Of a stretch of 64,000 nucleotides of DNA, positions 25,874-34,856 are shown in pieces. Position 1 is the first letter of the stretch; the number at the start of each line of letters is the position of its first letter. The notes under the pieces are model-generated. The model was not told where the DNA came from and searched no databases. It saw only the letters and a list, made by a program, of their open reading frames with translations. A program made the translations under genes and the position numbers. Source of the DNA: Kaistella montana (GTDB taxonomy: Bacteria > Bacteroidota > Bacteroidia > Flavobacteriales > Weeksellaceae). The stretch covers positions 868,001 through 932,000 of the forward strand of contig NZ_JANFQP010000001.1 in the NCBI RefSeq assembly GCF_024436175.1. The letters run 5' to 3'.

Positions 25874-26533
25874 CTATATTTGCTCAGAATTTTCAGTAAA
25901 AATATCATTTAAAATCGCCGACACTTCTCTATATTTTGTGGCTGGAAATAAATGAGTTCCGTTTTCGATAACGAAGTTGGGTTTGGAATATTTGATGGGA
26001 AAAACGATGTCTTTATCCGCTAAAATCTGAATCACTTTTGGGTTTTCTTGGAATTTCCAAGCAGAAATTTTCTCGAAGCTCCATTTCAAATAATAAGGAT
26101 TTCTCACGGTGAAATAATCCATGATTTTTGGATTTTTCGGATCGATAAGTTTCCTAAGAAAAGAATAACTAAGCGCTGTTTTTTCGGTGAAAATATTTTC
26201 TGGAAGGTATTTCGGAAGACGGGTGAGCTCACCTAATTTAATGAAACCTGATTTTTCTTTATCTGATTTTATGCTTCCTAAAATCACGATTTTTTCGGAT
26301 GGTTTTATTTTATCGATTTCCTGAACCATAATTCCACCAAATGAATATCCGAGTAAGTAAAACGGCGCCGAATCATCTATTTTTTCGGCCATTCTTGTCA
26401 CATAATCGGCAAAGTGCTCACCTTTTTCGGGAATTAGCCATGGGATAAAAACAACTTCGAGATTTGCTGGGAATTTTATTTTTTCCAGCACTTTAAAATC
26501 TGCACCAAGTCCGCTAATAACGTAAAGTTTCAT
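25874..26533 (-). CDS. Alpha/beta hydrolase
   Basis: A 219-residue alpha/beta-hydrolase fold protein from the ATG at 26533 (MKLYVISGLGADFKVLEK); the adjacent ATG at 26536 is equally possible. Nucleophile elbow GYSFGG with Ser64, a late Asp (ADKDIVF) and His (GTHLFPA) complete the triad. Substrate unknown. A longer frame from 26563 begins inside the preceding gene's terminator. Confidence 0.8.
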   Translation of the reverse strand: MKLYVISGLGADFKVLEKIKFPANLEVVFIPWLIPEKGEHFADYVTRMAEKIDDSAPFYLLGYSFGGIMVQEIDKIKPSEKIVILGSIKSDKEKSGFIKLGELTRLPKYLPENIFTEKTALSYSFLRKLIDPKNPKIMDYFTVRNPYYLKWSFEKISAWKFQENPKVIQILADKDIVFPIKYSKPNFVIENGTHLFPATKYREVSAILNDIFTENSEQI

Positions 26534-26545
26534 CATGTAAAAATA

Positions 26546-26573
26546 AAAAAAAAGAGCAGACAAATCTGCTCTT
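26546..26573 (-). terminator. Terminator after the first YceI gene
   Basis: Perfect stem AAGAGCAGA / TCTGCTCTT with a 4-base loop and a minus-strand U-run. Confidence 0.88.
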
Positions 26574-26594
26574 CATTTTATAAAATCTTATGAT

Positions 26595-27161
26595 TTATTT
26601 TGCGGTAACTTTCACCAACATATCGATGTCGTCTTTTACCAAAACATCTTGCATAGTGGATTTGTAAGCTACATCAAACTTCTGTCTGTCGAAAGAAAAT
26701 TTGTTGGAAACCAGACTTACAACTCCTTTGCTATAAGAAATTTTTGCTGGGAAAGAAACTACATTAGTTTTTCCTTTAACAGTAAGTTTACCGTTCACGA
26801 TATAGTTATAAATTTTATCGTTATTTTTCTTTACAGAAGTAATGGTATAAGTCGCTGTAGGATATTTATCTACCTCAAAGAAATCACCGTTTTTAAGGTG
26901 ACCGTTTAGTTTTCCTTGATATTCACCTGACAAATCAGTTGAGTTGATTGAAGTCATATCTAAAACAAAAGTTCCGCCTGCAACTTGATTCCCTTTCATT
27001 ACGATGTTACCGGATTTTACGTTTACGGTTCCGTCATGCGAAGAAGCTTCTGTTTTTGCGATTTTGTATCCCCACCAATGTACATCAGATGCTACTACTT
27101 TTTTAGACTGCCCGAAAGCTAAACCTCCTACTAATACCGCTAATAATGCTAATTTTTTCAT
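26595..27161 (-). CDS. YceI family protein (periplasmic lipid-binding fold)
   Basis: A 188-residue secreted protein with signal peptide MKKLALLAVLVGGLAFGQ. Lipocalin-like YceI features: HWWGYKIAKTEASSHDGTV, the DMTSINSTDLSGEYQGKLNGHLKNGDFFEVDKYP core in adjoining parts, and GKLTVKGKTNVVSFPAK. YceI folds bind isoprenoid or other lipids; the ligand here is unknown. One of three YceI genes in the window. Own terminator. Confidence 0.9.
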   Translation of the reverse strand: MKKLALLAVLVGGLAFGQSKKVVASDVHWWGYKIAKTEASSHDGTVNVKSGNIVMKGNQVAGGTFVLDMTSINSTDLSGEYQGKLNGHLKNGDFFEVDKYPTATYTITSVKKNNDKIYNYIVNGKLTVKGKTNVVSFPAKISYSKGVVSLVSNKFSFDRQKFDVAYKSTMQDVLVKDDIDMLVKVTAK

Positions 27162-27254
27162 TTAAATATTTTTTTTGTTAAAAATCTGATGCAAAAGTAG
27201 ACTAAGAAATGAGATAATTTATTGACATATGATAATAAAACAATTTAAAACAAA

Positions 27255-27282
27255 TAAAAAAACTCCGTGCAAGCACAGAGTT
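27255..27282 (-). terminator. Terminator after the glucokinase gene
   Basis: Stem AACTCCGTGC / GCACAGAGTT (one mismatch) with a minus-strand U-run. Confidence 0.8.
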
Positions 27283-27305
27283 TAATAGTAATTTCGAAAT
27301 TAATA

Positions 27306-28349
27306 TTATGAAAATGCAGCGTATAGAGCAGCTCCATTAATAATTACTTTTTCATCATTAACAAGATAAACAGGAATGTCTTTCAACAAAACTTCCATTT
27401 TATCACTTACGATAAAGTTTTTATAAAACATTCCGTTTTTCAGATAACGTTGCAGCATTACGGGGATTTCGCCAGTTAAAAATAAACCTCCAGTTGCTTT
27501 AAGTTTTAGCACTAAACTATTGGATTCTCTTGCGAGAAAAGCGATATACGTATCAATAGTCATCGTACAGATTCTGTCTTTGTTTTCTAAGGCTCCGTTG
27601 ATAATCGCTTGGGTGAAATTTCCCGCCTCGATTTCTTTAGTAAGCCATTCCGGTTGTTGCTGTTGTTTTACATCACGCAAAAATCGGTAAATATTAAATA
27701 AACCATCTTTGGACAATACGGTTTCCCAAGTAACAATCTGGTGTATTTGATGCAAAAATTGGTAAAATTCAACCTCATCATTGGTTCTTGGTGAGAATTC
27801 GCAGTGGCCACCTTCGGTCGCAAAAGGTCTTAAACAACTGCCATCCCAAAACAAACCTGCCTCACCTAAACCTACACCTGGTGCTAAAACAGCAATATTT
27901 CCCGGCGTGAAATTTTCCGATTGATGGATTGTCTGAAAATTGCTTTCATCATCATTTCCCAATCCATAAGCAGAAGCTTCCAAATCATTGATGAGATATA
28001 CTTTTTCTACTTGGGTTTGTTGTTTTATTTCTTCAGCATCCAATTGCCATGGCAAACGGAGCGGAGCACTTTTCCCTCCTATTACCGGACCTGGTACGGC
28101 AACAGCGATTTTGGCAATTTCGGAAAGTGAAAAATCGGTAATGAAACAATTGACAATTTCTGAAAAAGAAGAGAAATAATCGGTCTTATAAGTGGCTTCT
28201 TTCTGAAGAATTGTTTTTTTGTTATCGGTTTTGTACAAGGCAAGAAAAGTTACATCGCTTCGTATATCGGCCGAGATCAAATTGATGTTATTATTGCTTT
28301 CATCTGCTACTGCAGGCAAATAAAGTTGAAATTTATTTTTGGCTTCCAT
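27306..28349 (-). CDS. glk: Glucokinase family protein with altered phosphate-1 motif
   Basis: Glucokinase of the Glk family (not ROK), 347 residues, expected to phosphorylate glucose with ATP in the cytosol. Seen: VPGPVIGG, catalytic Asp122 in LINDLEASAYGL, APGVGLGEAGLFWDG near 156-170, and EGGHCEFSPR at 179-188. The usual N-terminal ATP phosphate loop DIGGTN is replaced by ADIRSDVT (27-34), losing both glycines. Whether activity remains is uncertain; the rest of the active site is intact. Confidence 0.8.
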   Translation of the reverse strand: MEAKNKFQLYLPAVADESNNNINLISADIRSDVTFLALYKTDNKKTILQKEATYKTDYFSSFSEIVNCFITDFSLSEIAKIAVAVPGPVIGGKSAPLRLPWQLDAEEIKQQTQVEKVYLINDLEASAYGLGNDDESNFQTIHQSENFTPGNIAVLAPGVGLGEAGLFWDGSCLRPFATEGGHCEFSPRTNDEVEFYQFLHQIHQIVTWETVLSKDGLFNIYRFLRDVKQQQQPEWLTKEIEAGNFTQAIINGALENKDRICTMTIDTYIAFLARESNSLVLKLKATGGLFLTGEIPVMLQRYLKNGMFYKNFIVSDKMEVLLKDIPVYLVNDEKVIINGAALYAAFS

Positions 28350-28394
28350 TTTTATTAATGTTATCTACCAAAGATAATAATTGTTTTTAAATAA

Positions 28395-28431
28395 AATAAA
28401 AAAACCTTCTCAAATAAAATTTGAGAAGGTT
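28395..28431 (-). terminator. Terminator after the barrel protein gene
   Basis: Long perfect stem AACCTTCTCAAAT / ATTTGAGAAGGTT, 3-base loop, minus-strand U-run. Confidence 0.88.
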
Positions 28432-28460
28432 AAGTTTTATAAAAAAATCAAAAAAATTGA

Positions 28461-29024
28461 TTATTTACCTAGTGGAATGTTGTAACCAACACCTACGCCG
28501 ATTGCTCCAGCATTGTATTTTTGAGATCCGATTTCACCTTTATCACCAGTGAAGGTTTTTTGATATTGAAGAGCGAAGTTCCAATCTCTGTTGTGGTAAC
28601 CGATTTCTGGTTTGATGTAGAAACCTCCGTCAGGTCTTTCTACAGTGCTGTTAGCAGCTACTTTATCATCACCTACGATGAAACCGTAACCTAAGTCAGT
28701 TCCTAAATAGAAACCAGTTTGTTTTGGATATACTCTAATCAAAGCAGCTACAGGTACTACACCGAAGTCGTTGTTGTCGATTCCGTTGTTTTCTTTACCG
28801 AAGAAGTGGCTATAACCAGTTGCGATCCCTAAACCAAATCCTGGAGTTACCAAATTTTGGTAAGATAGATCAAGACCTACATTTGCAGATGCGTTTTCAG
28901 CAGGTACTGCCAAACCAACATTTGCTCCTACTTTAATCATGTTTCTCATATCTGCACTTTGTGCACTTACTAATCCTGCTGTTATTACTCCTAAAGCTAG
29001 GATGGTTTTCTTCATTGAATTCAT
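28461..29024 (-). CDS. Outer membrane beta-barrel protein
   Basis: A 187-residue small barrel protein (184 if started at the ATG at 29015, MKKTILALGVITAG). Signal peptide ending SAQ, then alternating strands rich in Gly and aromatic residues (GLGIATGYSHFFG, FYLGTDLGYGFIVG, AGAIGVGVGYNIPLGK). Resembles OmpA/OmpW-size barrels without a peptidoglycan domain. Codon use is that of a highly expressed gene. Function not known. Confidence 0.8.
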   Translation of the reverse strand: MNSMKKTILALGVITAGLVSAQSADMRNMIKVGANVGLAVPAENASANVGLDLSYQNLVTPGFGLGIATGYSHFFGKENNGIDNNDFGVVPVAALIRVYPKQTGFYLGTDLGYGFIVGDDKVAANSTVERPDGGFYIKPEIGYHNRDWNFALQYQKTFTGDKGEIGSQKYNAGAIGVGVGYNIPLGK

Positions 29025-29239
29025 AATTCTAAATTTTAAGTTTTACAGGATGTTTACTTGTCAAAATCGTGCCAAAATTGTTTTGAAATGTGTTTTTTTA
29101 AACCAGAAAACAAGTAATCAATTGATATTCAGCAAACAAAAATTAAACAAGCATTTATATTTTTTAAGTTTTTCATGTGACATTCAGGCAAAAAAAATAA
29201 GCCAAATTTACAATTTGACTTATTTTTTGAATTTTTTCT

Positions 29240-29527
29240 TTATAAACTTTCGAGCGTTTGCTTCATTTCCTCATAGCCACCTCCGTTGTACACATCGGTC
29301 ATTCCTTGAGATTTAAAATATTCAACCGCTTGTCCGCTTCGGTTTCCGCTTCGGCAAAAGAAAATTTTGAAACCACTAAGATTTAAAACTTCCTGTTTTC
29401 TATCTTCTAATTCACCCAACGGAATATTTTGGGCTTCTTCTATATGACCATTCATCTCCAGTTCCATAGGCTCACGAACATCGATTAAATGGTAATTCCC
29501 TGATTGTAATACCTCTACTAATGACAT
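29240..29527 (-). CDS. Rhodanese-like domain protein
   Basis: Single rhodanese domain of 95 residues starting MSLVEVLQSGNYHLIDVREP. The active-site loop FFCRSGNRSG carries the sulfur-accepting cysteine. Sulfurtransferase role likely, partner unknown. A longer frame to 29587 is rejected as it runs into the divergent promoter region of queG. Confidence 0.85.
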   Translation of the reverse strand: MSLVEVLQSGNYHLIDVREPMELEMNGHIEEAQNIPLGELEDRKQEVLNLSGFKIFFCRSGNRSGQAVEYFKSQGMTDVYNGGGYEEMKQTLESL

Positions 29528-29639
29528 ATTAATTGATTTTAAAGTTATATAAATGAATGATCCGTTTTTAGATTCAAACGACATCATCTGCCAAATTTAA
29601 TAGAAATTTATGAAATAATGTTAGTTTTGCACAATCAAA

Positions 29640-30569
29640 ATGAATACCTCCGCAGAAAAATATTCAGTACTTATCAAAGCCAAAGCAAAAAAGTTTGGCT
29701 TCCAAAACTGTGGGATTTCCAAAGCGGGTTTCCTTGAAGAAGATGCGAAACCACTTGAAAATTGGTTGAAACAAAACTATCACGGTGAAATGTCTTATAT
29801 GGAAAATTATTTCGATAAAAGACTCGATCCTACTTTGTTGGTTGAAGGTTCAAAATCGGTGATCTCTCTTTCTTATAACTATTTTCCCGAAGATCAAATT
29901 TCGTCACTTGAAAACTTTAAAATCTCAAAATACGCTTACGGACAAGATTATCACCAAATCATTAAAGAAATATTAGGTGAAATGGTGGCAGAACTGAAAG
30001 AAGAAATCGGAGATTTTCATTGCCGAGTTTTTGTGGATTCTGCTCCAGTTTTGGAACGGAGTTGGGCAAAAAAATCCGGAATTGGCTGGGTTGGCAAAAA
30101 TGCAAACCTCATTACTAAACAAAGTGGTTCTTTTTATTTTCTGGCAGAAATCATCAGCGATTTGGAGCTTCAGGAAGATTTGCCAACGACAGATCACTGC
30201 GGAACCTGCACCAAATGCATCGAAGCCTGCCCTACGGATGCGATCGTTTCTGAAAAAATCATCGATGGAAGCAAGTGTATTTCTTATGCAACCATCGAAT
30301 TGAAAAACGAAATCCCTGAAAGTTTTAAAAACAAAATGGAAGATTGGATGTTTGGCTGCGATATTTGCCAAGATGTTTGCCCATGGAATCGGTTTTCTGC
30401 ACCTCATCAACAGGAAAAATTCAAACCAAATCATTTCCTTAAAAACTCCCAAAAAGAAGATTGGAAAGAGCTTTCACAAGAACTTTTTTCAGAAATCTTC
30501 AGAAAATCTCCCGTGAAAAGAACGAAGTTTGCGGGCTTAAAAAGAAATATCGATTTTTTGGGTAAGTAA
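29640..30569 (+). CDS. queG: Epoxyqueuosine reductase
   Basis: Cobalamin- and iron-sulfur-dependent enzyme for the last step of queuosine formation in tRNA. 309 residues. The N-terminal half binds cobalamin ([25 protein letters not shown] in adjoining parts) and the C-terminal half has two 4Fe-4S motifs, [16 protein letters not shown] and [11 protein letters not shown]. Slightly shorter than homologues that carry HEAT repeats. Divergent from the rhodanese gene. Confidence 0.94.
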   Translation: MNTSAEKYSVLIKAKAKKFGFQNCGISKAGFLEEDAKPLENWLKQNYHGEMSYMENYFDKRLDPTLLVEGSKSVISLSYNYFPEDQISSLENFKISKYAYGQDYHQIIKEILGEMVAELKEEIGDFHCRVFVDSAPVLERSWAKKSGIGWVGKNANLITKQSGSFYFLAEIISDLELQEDLPTTDHCGTCTKCIEACPTDAIVSEKIIDGSKCISYATIELKNEIPESFKNKMEDWMFGCDICQDVCPWNRFSAPHQQEKFKPNHFLKNSQKEDWKELSQELFSEIFRKSPVKRTKFAGLKRNIDFLGK

Positions 30570-30673
30570 TGCGTTTCGGAAATTTCAGTTTCCAAAAAAT
30601 AAGGTGACGATTCTAGAAAAACTTTAATTCAATTAAAGCTTAAAAAAAATTAGAGTGAAATTTTTAATTAAAA

Positions 30674-30754
30674 TCAGCGTTTTTTAGGTACTCTTTTTGG
30701 CGCTGTTTTTACACGAATTTTCAATCTTTTGTTCTTCTTAGATTTCTTAGGCAT
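30674..30754 (-). CDS. Very small, highly basic protein (ribosomal-protein-like)
   Basis: A 26-codon gene: it starts MPKKSKKNKRLKIRVKTAP and ends in KR then TGA; more than half the residues are Lys or Arg. A clean ATG and coherent codons occur in a gap otherwise empty of genes. The composition is that of a small ribosomal or RNA-binding protein. Bacteroidota ribosomes have small lineage-specific proteins; I cannot say which, if any, this is. Confidence 0.6.
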   Translation of the reverse strand: MPKKSKKNKRLKIRVKTAPKRVPKKR

Positions 30755-30849
30755 TCATTATCATTTTTGTTTGTTTAAATTTAGCAAAATTTTCGCTACG
30801 AAAAACAAATTGAACTTTTTGTAATATTAAATTTTTGTTACATTTAATC

Positions 30850-31524
30850 ATGAAGAAATCCATACTGATCTTACTGAAAACCATTTGGGCAATCATCGGA
30901 ATTGTCACCATTTACGTGATAAGTGCGTTGCTCATTCCTTATATTGAAGTTCCTGAAAAAAAGGTTGCAGAACCAGAAAATATTACGGTCTATATACTAA
31001 CCAACGGAGTTCATACCGATTTGGTAGTTCCTATAAAATCTGCGGAAATCGACTGGAACCAAGAAATTCCTTTTGAAAATACACTATCAAAAAGAACAGA
31101 TTTCAAATATCTATCCATCGGTTGGGGCGACAAAGGTTTCTATCTGGATACGCCAACTTGGGCAGAATTAAAGGTTTCAACAGCCTTAAAAGCGGCATTT
31201 TGGTTAAGCGAATCGGCAATGCACTGTACTTTTTATGATCAAATGAAAGAAGGGAAAGATTGCAAGAAAATAACGCTCACGAAATCGCAATATCAGGAAT
31301 TAATCGGCTTTATACGAAACAAATTCGACCGTGACCAAAACGGGAAACCAATTTTGATAAAAACAGATGCAGTTTACGGAAAAAATGATGCATTTTATGA
31401 CGCACAAGGCAGCTACAGTTTCTTGGAAACCTGCAACACCTGGACCAACGACGGACTGAAAGTTGCCGGACAAAAAGCCGCTTTATGGACCGCCACCGAT
31501 CGAGGAATCTTTCAACACTATTAA
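30850..31524 (+). CDS. TIGR02117 family protein (DUF2459)
   Basis: A 224-residue membrane-anchored protein from the ATG at 30850. One N-terminal transmembrane helix, then the family's NGVHTDLVVPI, YLSIGWGDKGFYLDTPTW, SESAMHCTFY and the C-terminal YSFLETCNTWTNDGLK with Cys and His positions that suggest a papain-like or similar hydrolase fold. Exact function not established. Confidence 0.82.
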   Translation: MKKSILILLKTIWAIIGIVTIYVISALLIPYIEVPEKKVAEPENITVYILTNGVHTDLVVPIKSAEIDWNQEIPFENTLSKRTDFKYLSIGWGDKGFYLDTPTWAELKVSTALKAAFWLSESAMHCTFYDQMKEGKDCKKITLTKSQYQELIGFIRNKFDRDQNGKPILIKTDAVYGKNDAFYDAQGSYSFLETCNTWTNDGLKVAGQKAALWTATDRGIFQHY

Positions 31525-31529
31525 TAAAA

Positions 31530-31552
31530 AATGCTCCCAAAATAGGGAGCAA
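31530..31552 (-). terminator. Terminator between convergent genes
   Basis: Stem GCTCCC / GGGAGC with a minus-strand U-run (ATTTTTTATT), ending the YceI-porin-YceI transcript. Confidence 0.75.
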
Positions 31553-31610
31553 ACATATAAAAATCAATTATGAAAAAATTTAATTTGATTATCTTTTTTA
31601 TGTATGTTTT

Positions 31611-32120
31611 TTAATCTTTTATTGCCAAGCTGAAAAGCAAATCGATATCGTTTTTCACGTAGATCATTCCGCCCATTTTTTTCGGTGGAACGATATTGAA
31701 ATCTGAAAATTTCAATCTTTTGTTACCAACCAAGCTATGGTTATTTTTGCTGAATTCAATGGTGTATTTCCTTGTCACATTCATCATTTTCACTTCTACT
31801 AATGCTGTAAATTTATTGGCCGGAGCTTTATCAAAATCTAAAAATTTAATATTAAGAACCGGATATTTTTCAGCATTTAGGATTTTTCTAAAATCGGATG
31901 TCATCATTTTATTTCTACAATCGAAATCGGTTACCTGCAGTTGCACATTGGGAAGTTGATTTCCGGTGAATGAGTAGATGGATCCGGAGTTTTTAAAATT
32001 ATCATTAGCACATTTAAAGGTATTTACATTAGTCCATCCATTGATTACAACCCCGTTATTTTGAGAAAACAGCAAGATCGGAATAATACTGAATAATAAT
32101 ATGATGATTTTATTTTTCAT
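31611..32120 (-). CDS. YceI-like periplasmic protein (operon gene 3)
   Basis: A 169-residue protein with signal sequence ending LFSQ. The YceI-like pattern is weaker than in its relatives: GWTNVNTFKC, MMTSDFRKILNAEKYPVLNIKF, MNVTRKYTIEF and KLSDFN-like KFSDFNIVPPKKMGG. Two cysteines in the N-terminal half could pair. Last gene of a three-gene operon with a porin and another YceI gene. Confidence 0.82.
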   Translation of the reverse strand: MKNKIIILLFSIIPILLFSQNNGVVINGWTNVNTFKCANDNFKNSGSIYSFTGNQLPNVQLQVTDFDCRNKMMTSDFRKILNAEKYPVLNIKFLDFDKAPANKFTALVEVKMMNVTRKYTIEFSKNNHSLVGNKRLKFSDFNIVPPKKMGGMIYVKNDIDLLFSLAIKD

Positions 32121-32181
32121 GACATTTCAAAGATGAAAGGGGCTCCAAAGCTGCAACCCCTTTCAAAAAAAATATTAAAAA

Positions 32182-33546
32182 TTAGAAACCTATGGTTGCT
32201 TCGAACATGATTCCGTTGAACTTACCTCCTGAAAGAGCAGATTTCTGTTGTTTAGGAGTAGAAGTATCCATCACGTTCCAAACATCACTTTCATTGTATT
32301 TTTGAGTTACATACTCTACTTTAGCTAAGATGTTTTTGGTCATAAACCAACCTCCTGCGATATTGAATCGGTCGATTTTTCTTTCTAAAGCTCCGTCGTA
32401 ATCTTTACCATTGATGCTGTTGTATTTTCCACCAAGATAGAATTGTTCTTTTCCACCAAATCTGTAAAGTAATTCTCCTGCATATTGGTTATAAGTACCA
32501 TCGGAATCTCTTTGGGTAGTTGCATTAAGGAGTTTGTTACCTGTTACATATTCATAAGTTCCGAAGAATTCTAAACCTTTGTATTTAAGGAAAGGGTTAA
32601 TTTGAATTGCAGTCATTTTTTTGAAACCAGGGTCAAATCTTCCGGTAGAAGGGTTTGAAGTTCCCATTGCATCAGATAAAGCACTGTTTGCATTATTGGT
32701 TACCAAAAGCATGTAGTAATATCTAGATCCTGCTCTATCGTCTCCGTATAATTTACCATTGGTACTCATACCATTTGTTTTGATTACAGAACCAGATATA
32801 CGAACTCTTAAATCTTGTTGAATTTGTTTGTCGTAAGCTAATTTAGCGTAAACAGATGGGCTGTTATCAGCAGTTCCTTTGGTTGCAGTTTGGTTGAGTT
32901 TACCATTAGAAACCCCTAACATTCCCATGAAACCGTTTTTGTAGTAATAAACCTCACCGAAAGCCTGTGTAGTAAAAGAATCCATGATGTTGTTTTCACC
33001 AAAAGCATTATTGATGGCTTCCGCATTATCGGTTCTTCTAAAATGTGCATCACCAAAGTTGATTTCATCCATACCCACTTTCACACGTACGTCTTTCATT
33101 AAATTATCCATGAAACCTTTAGAAATAAAATCTAAATTATCAATTTGGATATAACCACCTTTCACCCAAGCTTCGTTGTGGTGACGGGCAGAAAGATAAG
33201 TTCTCAAGTGCATTTTCACCCCTTTTGCCAAATAAGCATTGATATCTAAGTTTGCAGTTGGCAAGTTGAAATCTGCTCCTAAATTGTTCAAAGTATAATC
33301 TGAGCCGAGTTTTGCGGTTGTAGAATGATCCAAAGCTTGGAACTGAAGGGCAAAATCGCCACCTACTGAAACTTGTACTCCATCGAATTCAGGAGATTCT
33401 CCTTTAGGATCTTCAAATATATTTCGGGTTGTTTTTTCCGGAGCAAGGTAATCTCTCATTGAAGGGGTTGTTTCCTGAGCATTTAAAACACTAACTCCGG
33501 AGAACAGTAGTGCGAGCATTGAAGCTCTCATTAACATAGTTTTCAT
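32182..33546 (-). CDS. Outer membrane porin-like protein (operon gene 2)
   Basis: A 454-residue predicted beta-barrel with signal peptide ending NAQ. After a short linker come alternating strands (VSVGGDFALQFQALDH, HLRTYLSARHHNEAWVKGGYIQ, VRVKVGMDEINFGDAHFRR) and a final phenylalanine (EATIGF), the usual barrel sorting signal. Resembles phosphate-selective-type porins in layout; substrate unknown. Lies between two YceI genes at 36 and 61 bases. Confidence 0.8.
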   Translation of the reverse strand: MKTMLMRASMLALLFSGVSVLNAQETTPSMRDYLAPEKTTRNIFEDPKGESPEFDGVQVSVGGDFALQFQALDHSTTAKLGSDYTLNNLGADFNLPTANLDINAYLAKGVKMHLRTYLSARHHNEAWVKGGYIQIDNLDFISKGFMDNLMKDVRVKVGMDEINFGDAHFRRTDNAEAINNAFGENNIMDSFTTQAFGEVYYYKNGFMGMLGVSNGKLNQTATKGTADNSPSVYAKLAYDKQIQQDLRVRISGSVIKTNGMSTNGKLYGDDRAGSRYYYMLLVTNNANSALSDAMGTSNPSTGRFDPGFKKMTAIQINPFLKYKGLEFFGTYEYVTGNKLLNATTQRDSDGTYNQYAGELLYRFGGKEQFYLGGKYNSINGKDYDGALERKIDRFNIAGGWFMTKNILAKVEYVTQKYNESDVWNVMDTSTPKQQKSALSGGKFNGIMFEATIGF

Positions 33547-33582
33547 ATTTTTAAAATTTTAATTAGTAATAGATTTTGTTGA

Positions 33583-34116
33583 TTAGTTGGCTACTACATT
33601 CACCACAATTTTGATATCGTTTCCTGTTTTCACAGTGTTCATCATAAATGATGGTGGAGTAACTCCGTAATCGGTTAGTTTGATAGATTCGGTTCCGGTG
33701 ATGGTATATCCGGAAGCACTTTTTGCAACAGTTACTGGGAAGCTCACTGTTTTGCTTACGTTGGTTACTGTTAATTTACCGGTTAAAGTTCCTTTTCCAA
33801 TGTTTACAGAACTTGCGGTGAAACTAATGTTTGGATATTTATCGGCTTGCATCGCTTTGTAAGCATTGGTATCCATTGCACCTTTTCCACTTTTTAGGGT
33901 TTTTGATCCCATGTTGTAAGAAATGTTAGTAATGGCATTTCCTGCAACCACTCCACTGAAAGATCCCGCTGTAGAAACCATAGACCAATCATGTAAAGTT
34001 GATGTTCCACTTACGGTAGTTTTCACAGTTTTACTAGAAATTTTTTGTCCGGCTGCCAATCCAGAGACAAGTCCGATCATTAAAACCAATGTTTTGAAGT
34101 TTGCTGAATTTTTCAT
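33583..34116 (-). CDS. YceI family protein (operon gene 1)
   Basis: A 177-residue secreted YceI protein with signal MKNSANFKTLVLMIGLVSG. Typical VSGTSTLHDWSM, YNMGSKTLKSGKGAMDTNAYKAM (in adjoining parts) and LTGKLTVTNVSKTVSFPV. First gene of the YceI-porin-YceI unit; the upstream 300 bases are very AT-rich and probably hold the promoter. Confidence 0.9.
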   Translation of the reverse strand: MKNSANFKTLVLMIGLVSGLAAGQKISSKTVKTTVSGTSTLHDWSMVSTAGSFSGVVAGNAITNISYNMGSKTLKSGKGAMDTNAYKAMQADKYPNISFTASSVNIGKGTLTGKLTVTNVSKTVSFPVTVAKSASGYTITGTESIKLTDYGVTPPSFMMNTVKTGNDIKIVVNVVAN

Positions 34117-34640
34117 GTTTCTAAAATTTAATATTAATACTCTTTGTTCTAACTCTTAATTTGTAGTACAAAGGTAGCACGGAATTGATAAATATTCAAC
34201 AAAAATCAATATATTTTATATGATATATATCTTAATCCAACAATCGATTGAATAATTCGCAAACACAAATCAATTATTGTTAAATTTTAGTTCATAATAA
34301 ATATATTTTAATGTATAAAAATGAAAGGATGACATGAAACGTTAAAGAATGTTAAATTGAATATAAATCTCCTTTTAAGAAATACTGACAGAAGTCATGA
34401 TAAAAAATGAAATTTCCTGAAAACAAATCGATATATTAACAATTGTTATAAAATTGATAAATATTTTGAAAGATTTCGCAACCGAGATTTATTCATATAT
34501 AATATAGATAAGATTGATGGATTTATTAAGGAATAAAATACCATCATGTTAGCAAAGTCTACCGTATTTACGACATATTTTAAATGGTTGCTTTTTGATG
34601 GTTCAATTTCATAGGCATTCGTAAAACATTTAGACATAAG
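34117..34640. other. AT-rich intergenic region upstream of the YceI operon
   Basis: No convincing gene. Contains short palindromic AT runs (ATATATTTTATATGATATAT near 34208) and presumably the operon promoter. A minus-strand open frame here overlaps the tRNA and is not accepted. Confidence 0.5.
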
Positions 34641-34667
34641 AAAACCTCTGTAAGAAACAGAGGTTTT
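34641..34667 (-). terminator. Terminator after tRNA-Leu
   Basis: Perfect stem AAAACCTCTGT / ACAGAGGTTTT immediately beyond the tRNA 3' end. Confidence 0.85.
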
Positions 34668-34668
34668 G

Positions 34669-34750
34669 TACCCAGTGCCGGAATCGAACCGGCACACCTT
34701 GCGGTACTAGAGTTTGAGTCTAGCGCGTCTACCAATTCCGCCAACTGGGC
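34669..34750 (-). tRNA. tRNA-Leu (anticodon CAA)
   Basis: 82 nt cloverleaf on the minus strand: acceptor GCCCAGT with ACTGGGT, anticodon stem CTAGA/TCTAG with loop CTCAAAC, a variable arm, and T arm GCCGG TTCGATT CCGGC. Discriminator A; CCA is not encoded. Confidence 0.93.
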
Positions 34751-34856
34751 TGCTTTAAATTGGTGTGCAAATATAGAATTATTTTTTATTTCTGAAAAAT
34801 ATTTTTTCTAAATTTTCAATATTTATGAGATGTTTGAGCAATAATCAACTTCCTTA

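Noticed and set aside
34446-34697. Minus-strand open frame next to tRNA-Leu
   Set aside because: It overlaps the tRNA gene and its terminator and has no family character.
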